From contig NZ_SOSC01000011.1 of assembly GCF_005049285.1 (NCBI RefSeq), forward strand, positions 32,346-96,345: a stretch of DNA of 64,000 nucleotides. Direction: 5' to 3'. The position numbers and the translations under genes are program-made. The first letter of the stretch is position 1; each line of letters opens with the position of its first letter. Below are positions 25,830 to 33,333 of the stretch, piece by piece. The notes under the pieces were generated by a model. That model worked only from the letters and a program-made list of their open reading frames with translations. It ran no database searches and was not told the DNA's origin. Origin of the DNA: Halorientalis salina. Its GTDB lineage: Archaea > Halobacteriota > Halobacteria > Halobacteriales > Haloarculaceae.

Positions 25830-26429
25830 ATGACCAGCCGCGTATACAGACTACATTCGACACTTGAATTGCCGCTGGAAGACGTCTACGAGTACTTCGA
25901 GGATCCTGAACTCCCCGTGGAGATGCAGGACATCGATATCACTCGTCGCAACAACACGCTAATCATCAGTGCTGTCGCCGCCGACGAGAGCATGAGCAAA
26001 TACACGCCGACGGCACAGCTCAAGGCCAGCATCACCGAAAATCGGGTCTACGAGGAGGAACCCGAGGACGGTCCGGGCGGTCCGGGTGGTCGGAGCGGTG
26101 GTGGCACTGGCCCGCAGTGGGGAACCTTCGAGGAGGAAGAAGAGGAGATCGAATCCGAACTCGTCGAGTACGCCTGTTTCAAGGGCGACCGCGAGACGGT
26201 TCTCCAGAACACGTCGCTCCAGTACCCGATGTTCGAGGTGCTCTGCAACATCGCGAAGATCGCCGAAAAGGGAACGCTCACCGCCGTCGCCGCAGTCGAC
26301 GGCGAACTCCGAGCGACCCGCATCGTCGACGGCGAGACCCGACCCGCCTCCATCAACGTCGTCGAAGAACCGACCGACGACGATGGCGGCGGCGGCGTCA
26401 ACTGGCGCGACAACAAGTTCATCAGCTAA
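25830..26429 (+). CDS. Conserved haloarchaeal protein of unknown function
   Basis: 199 residues with a two-part layout. The N-terminal half (TSRVYRLHSTLELPLEDVYEYF to about 75) has beta-alpha character; a Gly/Pro-rich linker (GPGGPGGRSGGGTG, about 83-96) and an acidic patch follow; the C-terminal half ELVEYACFKGDRETVLQN to NIAKIAEKGTLTAVAAV is regular and ends WRDNKFIS. It is a haloarchaea-restricted family (possibly DUF7110) with no assigned activity. It is transcribed alone, with TATA-like strings upstream (CATATATG, GTATATCC at 25762-25790). Confidence 0.7.
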   Translation: MTSRVYRLHSTLELPLEDVYEYFEDPELPVEMQDIDITRRNNTLIISAVAADESMSKYTPTAQLKASITENRVYEEEPEDGPGGPGGRSGGGTGPQWGTFEEEEEEIESELVEYACFKGDRETVLQNTSLQYPMFEVLCNIAKIAEKGTLTAVAAVDGELRATRIVDGETRPASINVVEEPTDDDGGGGVNWRDNKFIS

Positions 26430-26483
26430 CCGACCGAGCTACGGGTTACCTCTCTCGGCCGTTTTCGATCCGTCTCCGTACGA

Positions 26484-26735
26484 CTACGAGGGCCGATGCC
26501 GGAACGAGACCACCGTTCCCATCCTGTCTTGCCCGTCGATGGACTCGGTCGTGACGTTCAGCGCGAGCATCTCGTCTTCGTCGACCACGTCCGTAGCGAT
26601 CGATCGGAGGTCCGTCGCCTCCGCATCCTCGTCCAAGACCACCACGCGAATCGTATCGCGGTTCGTACTGACTTCCCCGATCTCGTACCCGCCGTCCTCG
26701 AGAGCGGCCTGTAGCTCGTCTTGCAACTCGCTCAT
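26484..26735 (-). CDS. Small conserved haloarchaeal protein
   Basis: 83 residues (SELQDELQAALEDGGYEI start). Strand-helix-strand pattern with acidic surface (RVVVLDEDAEATDLRSIAT, then MLALNVTTESIDGQDRMGT) and no Cys; no known domain recognised. It starts about 130 bp upstream of the divergent PP-loop gene. Function is unknown. Confidence 0.65.
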   Translation of the reverse strand: MSELQDELQAALEDGGYEIGEVSTNRDTIRVVVLDEDAEATDLRSIATDVVDEDEMLALNVTTESIDGQDRMGTVVSFRHRPS

Positions 26736-26862
26736 ACCTGTACCGACAGGCGGCAGCGCCTAAAACCCACAGGCCAGTGACCCCCGTACTGTTTGGTACA
26801 GGAGGCCATAGAACTGCCAGGTCGAAAAACACTTACCGGACCTAATTATATCTCATTACACA

Positions 26863-27831
26863 ATGTCGGAGTTCCCCGAATACCTGGACGTCGATTACGA
26901 GGCCGGCAGCGACGAGGACCCGGCCGATTACGCGGCGATCGAGGACAAGATCGAGAAGGCCATCGAGGTCACCCGCGAGGGTCTCGAACAGTACGAGAAC
27001 CCGGTGGTAATGTGGACCGGCGGGAAGGACTCGACGCTCACCCTGTACTTCATCAAGGAGGTCGCCGAGAAGTTCGACCTCGAAGTCCCGCCCGCGGTCT
27101 TCATCGACCACTTCCAGCACTTCGACGACCTCCACGACTTCGTCGACAAGTGGGCCGAGGAGTGGGACCTCGACGTCATCTACGCCCGCAACGAGGACGT
27201 GGGCGACTACGTCGACGAGCACGGCCTGACTCCCGGCGACGACATCGAGATCTCTGAGCTCTCCGAGCACAACCAGCACCACATCCGCGACCTGCTGGAA
27301 TACGAGGAAGACACCTTCCCCTTCCTGCTGGACACCTACGTCGGCAACCACCTGCTGAAGACGGTGGCGCTCAACGACGCCCTCGAAGAGCACGACGTCG
27401 ACGGCGTCATCTCGGGCGTCCGCTGGGACGAGCAGGAAGCCCGCGCCGACGAGACGTTCTACTCGCCGCGTCACGACCCGGACATCTACCCCCCGCACGA
27501 CCGCATCCAGCCGATCCTGCAGTTCGACGAGCCCGCGGTCTGGGACGCCTTCTGGCACTTCGTCGTTCCGGACACCGTCGAGGAGTTCCCCGACGACGGC
27601 TACGTCCCCGAGGCCGACGACGACCTGCCGGGTGACCTCACCAAGGACGACATCCCTGTCAGCCCCAAGTACTTCGCCGGCTTCCGCTCGCTGGGCAGTG
27701 AAGTCAGCACGGACAAGGCCGCCGAGGAACCCGCCTGGCTGCAGGACATGGCCAACACGACCGAGCGCGCGGGCCGCGCCCAGGACAAAGAGGACCTGAT
27801 GGAGCGCCTGCGCGACCTCGGCTACATGTGA
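26863..27831 (+). CDS. PP-loop PAPS-reductase/CysD-family protein
   Basis: 322 residues. PP-loop MWTGGKDSTLTLYF (about 50-63) marks the adenine-nucleotide alpha hydrolase superfamily used by PAPS reductase and sulfate adenylyltransferase subunit CysD. The C-terminal FRSLGSEVSTDKAAEEPAW and DLMERLRDLGYM resemble CysD more than CysH, and no redox-active Cys for APS/PAPS reduction is seen in the protein. No CysN, sulfite reductase or transporter neighbours it, so sulfate assimilation is unproven; a role in sulfur transfer or nucleotide modification is equally possible. The structured element at 27833 follows immediately after its stop. Confidence 0.83.
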   Translation: MSEFPEYLDVDYEAGSDEDPADYAAIEDKIEKAIEVTREGLEQYENPVVMWTGGKDSTLTLYFIKEVAEKFDLEVPPAVFIDHFQHFDDLHDFVDKWAEEWDLDVIYARNEDVGDYVDEHGLTPGDDIEISELSEHNQHHIRDLLEYEEDTFPFLLDTYVGNHLLKTVALNDALEEHDVDGVISGVRWDEQEARADETFYSPRHDPDIYPPHDRIQPILQFDEPAVWDAFWHFVVPDTVEEFPDDGYVPEADDDLPGDLTKDDIPVSPKYFAGFRSLGSEVSTDKAAEEPAWLQDMANTTERAGRAQDKEDLMERLRDLGYM

Positions 27832-27832
27832 A

Positions 27833-28018
27833 CCTTTTACTTCGTCGGGTCGCGGCATAGCCGCGACCGCTCCTCGTAAAACGTTCATGAAAACGACCTT
27901 CTCGCTCGGGTCTCCGACCCTCGCGAGAAGTGAACCGCGCTCGCTGACTCGCGGTTTCACCGCTCGTCTTCCCGAGGCGCTCACGGTGCTCGCGCCTCGC
28001 TCTGCTCGCGCGGATGCT
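27833..28018 (+). repeat. Three-hairpin downstream element, copy A
   Basis: Starts two bases after the stop of the PP-loop gene. Order: T-run, stem GGTCGCGGC/GCCGCGACC (27848-27868), the string CGTAAAACGTTCATGAAAAC, stem CTTCTCGC/GCGAGAAG (27898-27930), then TGAACCGCGCTC, a third stem AACCGCG/CGCGGTT, more GC-rich inverted sequence and GCGCGGATGCT. The same order occurs at 63487. The stems differ in sequence between the copies but keep complementarity. Confidence 0.7.
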
Positions 28019-28028
28019 CATACAGGAC

Positions 28029-28421
28029 TTATCGTCGATCAGCCACGGCACCCGCCGTCTGCCCGTTCTCTGCCCAAAGAAACACAGCCACTGCTGCGAC
28101 GAGCCCCAGAACCGACGCCGCGATCAGCGCGACGACCGTTCCGGTCTCGAACCCGCCTGCTGCACCAAACAGAACGACGAGGAACGTAACTCCAAAGGTC
28201 CCGAGCGCGAGGGCTGGCCGTCGGCGTCCGGGACCGGCCGCGGGTCCGAGTCCGACGGCGACGATTGCTGCGACAGCGACACCGGCCAGAAGGCCGACGG
28301 GGAGGCCGACGAACAGTGAGAACTCGATGTACGGCGTAGCGAGTTCGGTTACCAGGACGCCGACAGCGAGAAACGACGCGAGCCCGCTGGCAACGACGAG
28401 AGCGAGGTTTCGAAGACGCAT
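28029..28421 (-). CDS. Small four-helix membrane protein of unknown function
   Basis: 130 residues from ATG 28421 (five in-frame upstream codons ignored). Four hydrophobic helices: about residues 5-25, 36-60, 73-90 and 98-118, joined by short loops with a basic GRRRP turn after helix 2. It is a small integral membrane protein without a recognised domain. Its 3' end abuts the repeat element at 27833-28018. Confidence 0.65.
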   Translation of the reverse strand: MRLRNLALVVASGLASFLAVGVLVTELATPYIEFSLFVGLPVGLLAGVAVAAIVAVGLGPAAGPGRRRPALALGTFGVTFLVVLFGAAGGFETGTVVALIAASVLGLVAAVAVFLWAENGQTAGAVADRR

Positions 28422-28475
28422 ACTAGAGATACACAATCAGAAAGTATGACCTTTTGGTCAGCCGTGGTCGGCTCC

Positions 28476-28895
28476 CTACGCGTCCAGGATCTCTACCAGG
28501 TTCCCTTCGGGGTCCCGGACGAACAGGATCCGCGTGCCGCTCTCGGTGGTCTGTGGCTCGCTGATCGTCTCGGCGTCCTCGGGCAGGTTCTCGTAGAACG
28601 CGTCGACGTCGTCCACGGCGAGCCCCAGGTGTTTCGCCCCTGGCTGGTTGACGTCGCCGCCCGTGTCGTCATCGCCTTCGGGGTCGTACTCGACGAGTTC
28701 GACTCGCGCTCCGTCGGCGTCGAGGTGGGCGAAGTCCGCGCTGGCACCGTCGACGCCGACACCGGTCGCGAACGCCTCGCCGCCGATCGAGAAGCGGGCG
28801 AGGACGTCGAGTCCGAGTCCCTCGCTGTAGAATTCGACGGCGCGGTCGAGGTCGCTGACGGTGATACCGACGTGGTGGGCGCTGAGGTCCTGCAT
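28476..28895 (-). CDS. VOC (glyoxalase/dioxygenase) family protein
   Basis: 139 residues from ATG 28895; an in-frame extension overlaps the upstream nuclease gene and is rejected. One glyoxalase fold with metal-ligand candidates His in AHHVGITVSDLDRAVEFY, His in GAKHLGLAVDDVDAFY and Glu in LVEILDA. Such proteins act as lactoylglutathione-lyase-like, epimerase or resistance enzymes; the ligand set does not separate these. It lies 56 bp before the end of the bax1 gene, same strand. Confidence 0.82.
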   Translation of the reverse strand: MQDLSAHHVGITVSDLDRAVEFYSEGLGLDVLARFSIGGEAFATGVGVDGASADFAHLDADGARVELVEYDPEGDDDTGGDVNQPGAKHLGLAVDDVDAFYENLPEDAETISEPQTTESGTRILFVRDPEGNLVEILDA

Positions 28896-28951
28896 ACCTG
28901 TCCTCCCGAACGACTGGCGGAAAACCACTTCGCTCCGCGACGACCGCCCCG

Positions 28952-30451
28952 TTACTTCTCCCGAACGGTCCCGCCGCCGAGTCCTTCCCATTCGACACGG
29001 TAGCCCAATCGCGAGAGGACCGCGCTCGCGTCGTCGATACCGTACTCGTCGAGTGCCCGCTCGACGCCGTCGAGAGCCATCCCCGCCTCGATCACCCCGT
29101 CCAACGCCTCCAGTACCCCCGGTCGAACAAGGGTCCGTCCGACCGTTTCGTGGTCCGGCAACGATTTTCCTTCGAGGGTATCTGCGCTCACGCCGTGCCG
29201 TTCGGCGAGCACGTCGAGGGCGATGGCGTCGTCGTCCGGTCGTAGCTCCGCGGGAAGATCAGCCGACGCGTCGGCGACGAGGTCGTCCTCGTACCGTCGG
29301 AGCACGTCGCGAACGTCCTTGATCCGGACGCTCCCGGAGTATGGGATCGCCCGGTGGTCGCGAGCTTCGATGTCCTCGGCGACGCCGAGGGATTCGTCGA
29401 CGGCGACGACCATCTCGACGTTTTCCAGGTCGGCCAGCCGGGAGAGTTTCTTTTCGACGTACTCGGGCGTCCAGAAGCCCATGATCTCGAAGAAGACACG
29501 GAAGTCGCCGTACCGGTAGTCGAAGGCGAAATCCGGGATGACGACGTGTGCGCCGGCTTCCAGCGGTTCGGGTTCACGCACGAGGTCCCAGTCCAGATCC
29601 AGCGACTGGAAGCGCCTGGCGAAATCGGCCTCGACGCCGCTGTCGAAGGTGACCTCCGTGACCGGGTCGACGCCCGGGACCGACACGTCCGCGTCGGTGA
29701 GGGTCATCTCGCGGTCGGTTCCGCGGTCGTCGATCGTCGCCGTCAGCCGCCAGTCGGCGGTCTTGGCGATGGTTCGGAGCAGCCGGGCGAAGCGGGTGCC
29801 GTATCGCCGCGTCGACCTGAACAGGGCGTCCGGGCCGGTCACCACCACCTCGCGGTCGCCGTCCGTTCGGCGGATCTCGTACATCAGTCGGAGGCGCTTG
29901 ACCGCCGAGACGACCGCTTTGGGGTCCGACGAGCGCACGCGGACCTCGGTCGCATCGAACAGTGCGGTCTGAGCCAGCGAGAGGTCGTACTGGGCGAGCA
30001 GGTCCTCGGGACTCCAGCGAACGTCCACGTCCGCGATGATCTGTCGCGTTTCGCGGTCGGCGTAGAGGGCCTGCTCGACGTCGGCCGGCGAAACCCCGAG
30101 GTCGTCGGCCGCTCGGGCCAGTGCCTGCTCGCGGTCGCTTTCGGTCACGACGCCGACGGACTCGGCGGCGGTGAACGCGGCGTCGCGCGCCCGGCGCGGC
30201 TCGACCGGGGCCCGCGTCTCGACGGTCGCCTGGCGGTCGAGCAGTTTGGCGAACCCGCGGACGAGTTTGAAGTCGTCGGCCTCGCGTTCGAGGGCGGTCA
30301 GTGCCTCGTCGAGGTCGCCCCGGGACTGCCCGACGTGGCCCTGGAAGACGCCGATGACCCGAGCCGCCAGCTCGCGGTCGTCGTCCGTGGCGAACCGGGG
30401 GTGGTAGCCGCCGCCCGCGCGGGACACCCTGAGCAGGTCCTTCGTCAGCAC
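28952..30451 (-). CDS. bax1: Bax1 nuclease (DUF790), partner of archaeal XPB
   Basis: 499 residues from GTG at 30451, giving LTKDLLRVSRAGGGYHPRF, the usual Bax1 N-terminus; a TTG nine codons upstream is less likely. Bax1 is a DUF790 protein with a PD-(D/E)XK-type nuclease domain. It binds archaeal XPB and cuts DNA in unwound structures, giving an NER-like repair pair. The nuclease core is expected in the middle: VVIPDFAFDYRYGDFRVFFE then IMGFWTPEYVEKKL. The C-terminal half has helix-rich repeats. XPB lies about 550 bp upstream on the same strand, separated by an opposite-strand lipoprotein gene. Confidence 0.9.
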   Translation of the reverse strand: MLTKDLLRVSRAGGGYHPRFATDDDRELAARVIGVFQGHVGQSRGDLDEALTALEREADDFKLVRGFAKLLDRQATVETRAPVEPRRARDAAFTAAESVGVVTESDREQALARAADDLGVSPADVEQALYADRETRQIIADVDVRWSPEDLLAQYDLSLAQTALFDATEVRVRSSDPKAVVSAVKRLRLMYEIRRTDGDREVVVTGPDALFRSTRRYGTRFARLLRTIAKTADWRLTATIDDRGTDREMTLTDADVSVPGVDPVTEVTFDSGVEADFARRFQSLDLDWDLVREPEPLEAGAHVVIPDFAFDYRYGDFRVFFEIMGFWTPEYVEKKLSRLADLENVEMVVAVDESLGVAEDIEARDHRAIPYSGSVRIKDVRDVLRRYEDDLVADASADLPAELRPDDDAIALDVLAERHGVSADTLEGKSLPDHETVGRTLVRPGVLEALDGVIEAGMALDGVERALDEYGIDDASAVLSRLGYRVEWEGLGGGTVREK

Positions 30452-30529
30452 GCCCGGTTCTCGGACCCCGACGGGCAAAAGCGGACTGGAGAGAGAAGAT
30501 TCATACCGAACGGCCGTCCACCCAGGCGT

Positions 30530-30946
30530 ATGCAGCGCCGACAGGTCGTGCGTGCGCTCGGCCTCCTCGCGGTCGGAAGCGCGGGCTGTTCCGAGGCCCC
30601 CTCACCCACTCCAGCACCGCCGACCGGGACGCCGGGCGACCCCGACGGTGGTAACAGCGGTGGGCTCACGACGCGCAAACCGCTCCGGGTGGAGAACGAT
30701 TACACCATCTCCGAGGGCCCGAACGGGAACGTCCTGATCGAAGCGACCGTCACGAACCCCGCGTCCGTCGACCGGACGGCGACGATGCGAGTCGACGCCA
30801 GCCTCGACGGCGAGGAAACCGTCGAGCGGAAGCAGATCGATGTGGAGAGCGGTGAGAGTACAGACGTCTCCATCGTCCTCGATTACCGGTACGAGGACTG
30901 GCAAGCGGGGTCGTTCTCGGTCGGGTTCAACTTCGAGTACGTCTGA
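30530..30946 (+). CDS. Predicted secreted lipoprotein between bax1 and xpb
   Basis: 138 residues from ATG 30530. The N-terminus MQRRQVVRALGLLAVGSAGC is a Tat-like lipoprotein signal with lipobox Cys20; a Pro/Thr/Gly linker (PSPTPAPPTGTPGDPDGG) then leads to a beta-sandwich with VENDYTISEGPNGNVLIEA, ATVTNPASVDRTATM and ending VGFNFEYV, like the CARDB/Ig-like exported domains of haloarchaea. Function unknown. It is encoded opposite to the repair genes on each side, so it appears inserted between them. Confidence 0.75.
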   Translation: MQRRQVVRALGLLAVGSAGCSEAPSPTPAPPTGTPGDPDGGNSGGLTTRKPLRVENDYTISEGPNGNVLIEATVTNPASVDRTATMRVDASLDGEETVERKQIDVESGESTDVSIVLDYRYEDWQAGSFSVGFNFEYV

Positions 30947-31004
30947 TTCACCGACGCCGCTCGGCCACGCTCCGCCCGCCCGACCGCGTACGCTGAGACA
31001 CCCC

Positions 31005-32339
31005 TCACCGTCGCCGCTCGGCCACGCGGACCTCCGCCGTCTCCTCACTCACCACCTCGTACAACAGCGCTCGCCCCCCGTCGGCTTTCGGCCGCAGGAT
31101 CCGCCCGAGTCGCTGCGTGAACTCCCGCTCGCTCCCGCTCCCCGACAGCACCACCGCAACGTTCGCGTCCGGCACGTCGACGCCCTCGTCCAAGACGTTC
31201 GCCGTCACGACCCGCGAGTACTCTCCGCTTCGGAACCGCTCCAGGATTTCCCGCCGTTCCGCCGTCGGCGTCTCGTGCGTGATCGCCGGCAGCAGGAACC
31301 GCTCGGAGAGCCGATACACCAGGTCGGTCGAGGCGGTGAACACGATGATCCGGTCGTCGCGATGCCGGCCGAGAATCGCTTCCAGTTCCGCGACCTTCCG
31401 ATCGGCTTCCATCGTGATGTCGCGCGCTCGTTGCTTGGCCAGCAGCGCCTCCCTCGCACGCGGATCGGTGCCCGACCGCTTGACGAGTTCCTGGTAGTCG
31501 CTGCCGCTCCGTAACTGGATGTTCGACTGCGCGAGGTAATCCGTGAAGGTCTCCTGATTGCGCTCGTAGGCCTCGCGCTCCTCGGGCGTCAGTTCGACTT
31601 CGATGCGCTTGATGTCGTAGGCCGCCAGGTGGTCGCCGGCCAACTCGTCGACGTCGATGCGATAAACCAGCGGCCCGACGAGGTCCTCGACGACCTCGTG
31701 GGCACCGTCCGGCCGCTCGAAGGTCGCCGTCAGACCCATCCGTGCGGGGGCGGCCAGCAGGCGCGCAATCTCCCGGTAGCCCTCGCCGCCGAGGTGGTGG
31801 ACCTCGTCGAAGAGTACGAGGCCGAACTCGTCGCCCACCTCGTCGGCTCGCAGGTACGCCGAGTCGTACGTCGAGACCGTGATCGGTTCGCGGCGCTGTT
31901 CGCCGCCGCCGAACTGCCCGACCGGGACGTCGAACTCCGCGTCGAGTTCCGCCCGCCACTGTTCGAGGAGGTCGATGGTGGGGACGACCACGAGCGTCGG
32001 CGTCCCCAGTCGCTCGATGGCCTCGATGCCGATGACGGTCTTGCCGCTCCCCGTCGGGAGTTCGAGCACGCCGCGGTCGTCGTTGTCCCGCCAGGCGTCG
32101 AGTGCGTCCCGCTGGTAGCTCCTGAGTTCGTACGTCGACGTGAGGTCGAGATCCGGGAGGTCGAAGACGCGGTCGTCGTAGGCGACCCCGCGCTCGCCGA
32201 GGGCTCGACAGAGGTCCTGATACCGGTAGGCGGGAGCGCGGGCGCTCTTCGAGCGCTGGTCCCGCTCGACGCCGGGGAGGCCGTCCGGGACGGACCCAGT
32301 GATGTGGACAGTCCCCTCGTCGTAGGTGAGCGTCAGCAC
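31005..32339 (-). CDS. xpb: XPB/Ssl2-type DNA helicase
   Basis: 444 residues from GTG 32339; the ORF's longer upstream stretch runs antisense to grpE and is not coding. Superfamily 2 helicase: Walker A LPTGSGKT (94-101), motif II DEVH (178-181), LTATFERPDG motif, then the second RecA domain with FTASTDL, NVLDEGVDVPDANVAV and motif VI QRLGRILRPK. It has a short N-terminal damage-recognition-like domain (about 1-70). Archaeal XPB opens DNA around lesions and acts with the Bax1 nuclease encoded nearby. Confidence 0.9.
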   Translation of the reverse strand: MLTLTYDEGTVHITGSVPDGLPGVERDQRSKSARAPAYRYQDLCRALGERGVAYDDRVFDLPDLDLTSTYELRSYQRDALDAWRDNDDRGVLELPTGSGKTVIGIEAIERLGTPTLVVVPTIDLLEQWRAELDAEFDVPVGQFGGGEQRREPITVSTYDSAYLRADEVGDEFGLVLFDEVHHLGGEGYREIARLLAAPARMGLTATFERPDGAHEVVEDLVGPLVYRIDVDELAGDHLAAYDIKRIEVELTPEEREAYERNQETFTDYLAQSNIQLRSGSDYQELVKRSGTDPRAREALLAKQRARDITMEADRKVAELEAILGRHRDDRIIVFTASTDLVYRLSERFLLPAITHETPTAERREILERFRSGEYSRVVTANVLDEGVDVPDANVAVVLSGSGSEREFTQRLGRILRPKADGGRALLYEVVSEETAEVRVAERRR

Positions 32340-32390
32340 GGGCGGCGCTACGCGGGTCGGGTGAAAGAGTGTATCGACGGCCGATTTCTG

Positions 32391-32400
32391 AACGCTTTTA
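32391..32400 (+). promoter_or_regulatory. grpE promoter
   Basis: AACGCTTTTA centred about 29 nt before the grpE ATG (32425), consistent with a leaderless transcript. dnaK has ACTTTTAACC (33298-33307) at a similar distance from its ATG, so both chaperone genes have closely similar TTTTA boxes. Confidence 0.55.
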
Positions 32401-32424
32401 CCCGTCCCGAACCTTCCCGGGAAC

Positions 32425-33156
32425 ATGAGCGAGCCGGACGCCTCCGAGACGACGGACGACCAGGCAGAGCCCGACGGGACAGCGACCGACGAGCAGTCGG
32501 CTGCCGGGGCGTCCGCCGATGCAGCCGACGCACTGGACGACCTCGTCGACGGGACCGAGGTCCCAGACGACGTGTCGATAGACGAACTCACCGACGCGGC
32601 CGACGTGTCGGTCGACGACGAACTCGTCGAGCGCGTCACAAACGCCGACGCCGAGCAGGTGGCGACCGAGGTCGCCGCGCTCCGGACGAAAGTCGCGTCG
32701 CTCGAAACCCAGTTGGAGACCAGTGAGGCCGAAAAAGAGGACCTCGAATCGCGGCTCAAGCGCACGCAGGCGGACTTCCAGAACTACAAGAAGCGCATGA
32801 AAAAGCGCCGCGAGGAGGAAAAGGAGCGGGCCACCGAGGACCTGGTCGAGCGACTGCTCGACGTTCGGGACAACCTGGTGCGCGCCCTGGACCAGGACGA
32901 GGACGCCGACATCCGCGACGGCATCGAGGCGACGCTCCGCCAGTTCGACGAGGAACTCGAACGCGAGAACGTTACCGAGGTCACGCCCGACCCGGGCGAT
33001 GCGGTCGACCCCCAGCGTCACGAGGTGCTCCTGCGCGTCGAGAGCGACCAGCCGGAAGGCACCGTCGCGGAGGTACACCGGCCGGGCTACGAGATGGGCG
33101 AGAAGGTAATTCGGACGGCACAGGTCACCGTCAGCGAAGGGCCCGACGGCCAGTAG
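32425..33156 (+). CDS. grpE: GrpE nucleotide-exchange factor
   Basis: 243 residues. Very acidic, Ala-rich N-terminal extension (about 1-80), then a long coiled coil (ALRTKVASLETQLETSEAEKEDLESRLKR, shown as two parts ALRTKVASLETQLETSEAE and KEDLESRLKR) leading into ADFQNYKKRMKKRREEE and the beta-cap with PQRHEVLLRV, EGTVAEVHRPGYEMGEKVIR. GrpE releases ADP from DnaK. It is followed 177 bp later by dnaK, so each has its own promoter. Confidence 0.95.
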   Translation: MSEPDASETTDDQAEPDGTATDEQSAAGASADAADALDDLVDGTEVPDDVSIDELTDAADVSVDDELVERVTNADAEQVATEVAALRTKVASLETQLETSEAEKEDLESRLKRTQADFQNYKKRMKKRREEEKERATEDLVERLLDVRDNLVRALDQDEDADIRDGIEATLRQFDEELERENVTEVTPDPGDAVDPQRHEVLLRVESDQPEGTVAEVHRPGYEMGEKVIRTAQVTVSEGPDGQ

Positions 33157-33297
33157 GCCGGGCGATACGCCGGCCGCGGATCGAACGAACGGTCGGTTTG
33201 CGGTACCTAATATAAGTCCCGGTGACGGCGACGGGGTATGGCCGAAAACGCCGGACACGACCGAACTGCGCTGAGATCGGTCGTCACGAATCTAGCA

Positions 33298-33307
33298 ACT
33301 TTTAACC
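33298..33307 (+). promoter_or_regulatory. dnaK promoter
   Basis: ACTTTTAACC centred about 31 nt before ATG 33334; it supports the internal ATG over the earlier one at 33238, which lies upstream of this box. Confidence 0.55.
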
Positions 33308-33333
33308 GACTCAGACCGGTAGGTGGTGATAAC

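Noticed and set aside
32340..32765. N-terminal extension of XPB to 32765
   Set aside because: Overlaps grpE antisense with Ser-rich low-quality sequence; the helicase begins naturally at GTG 32339.
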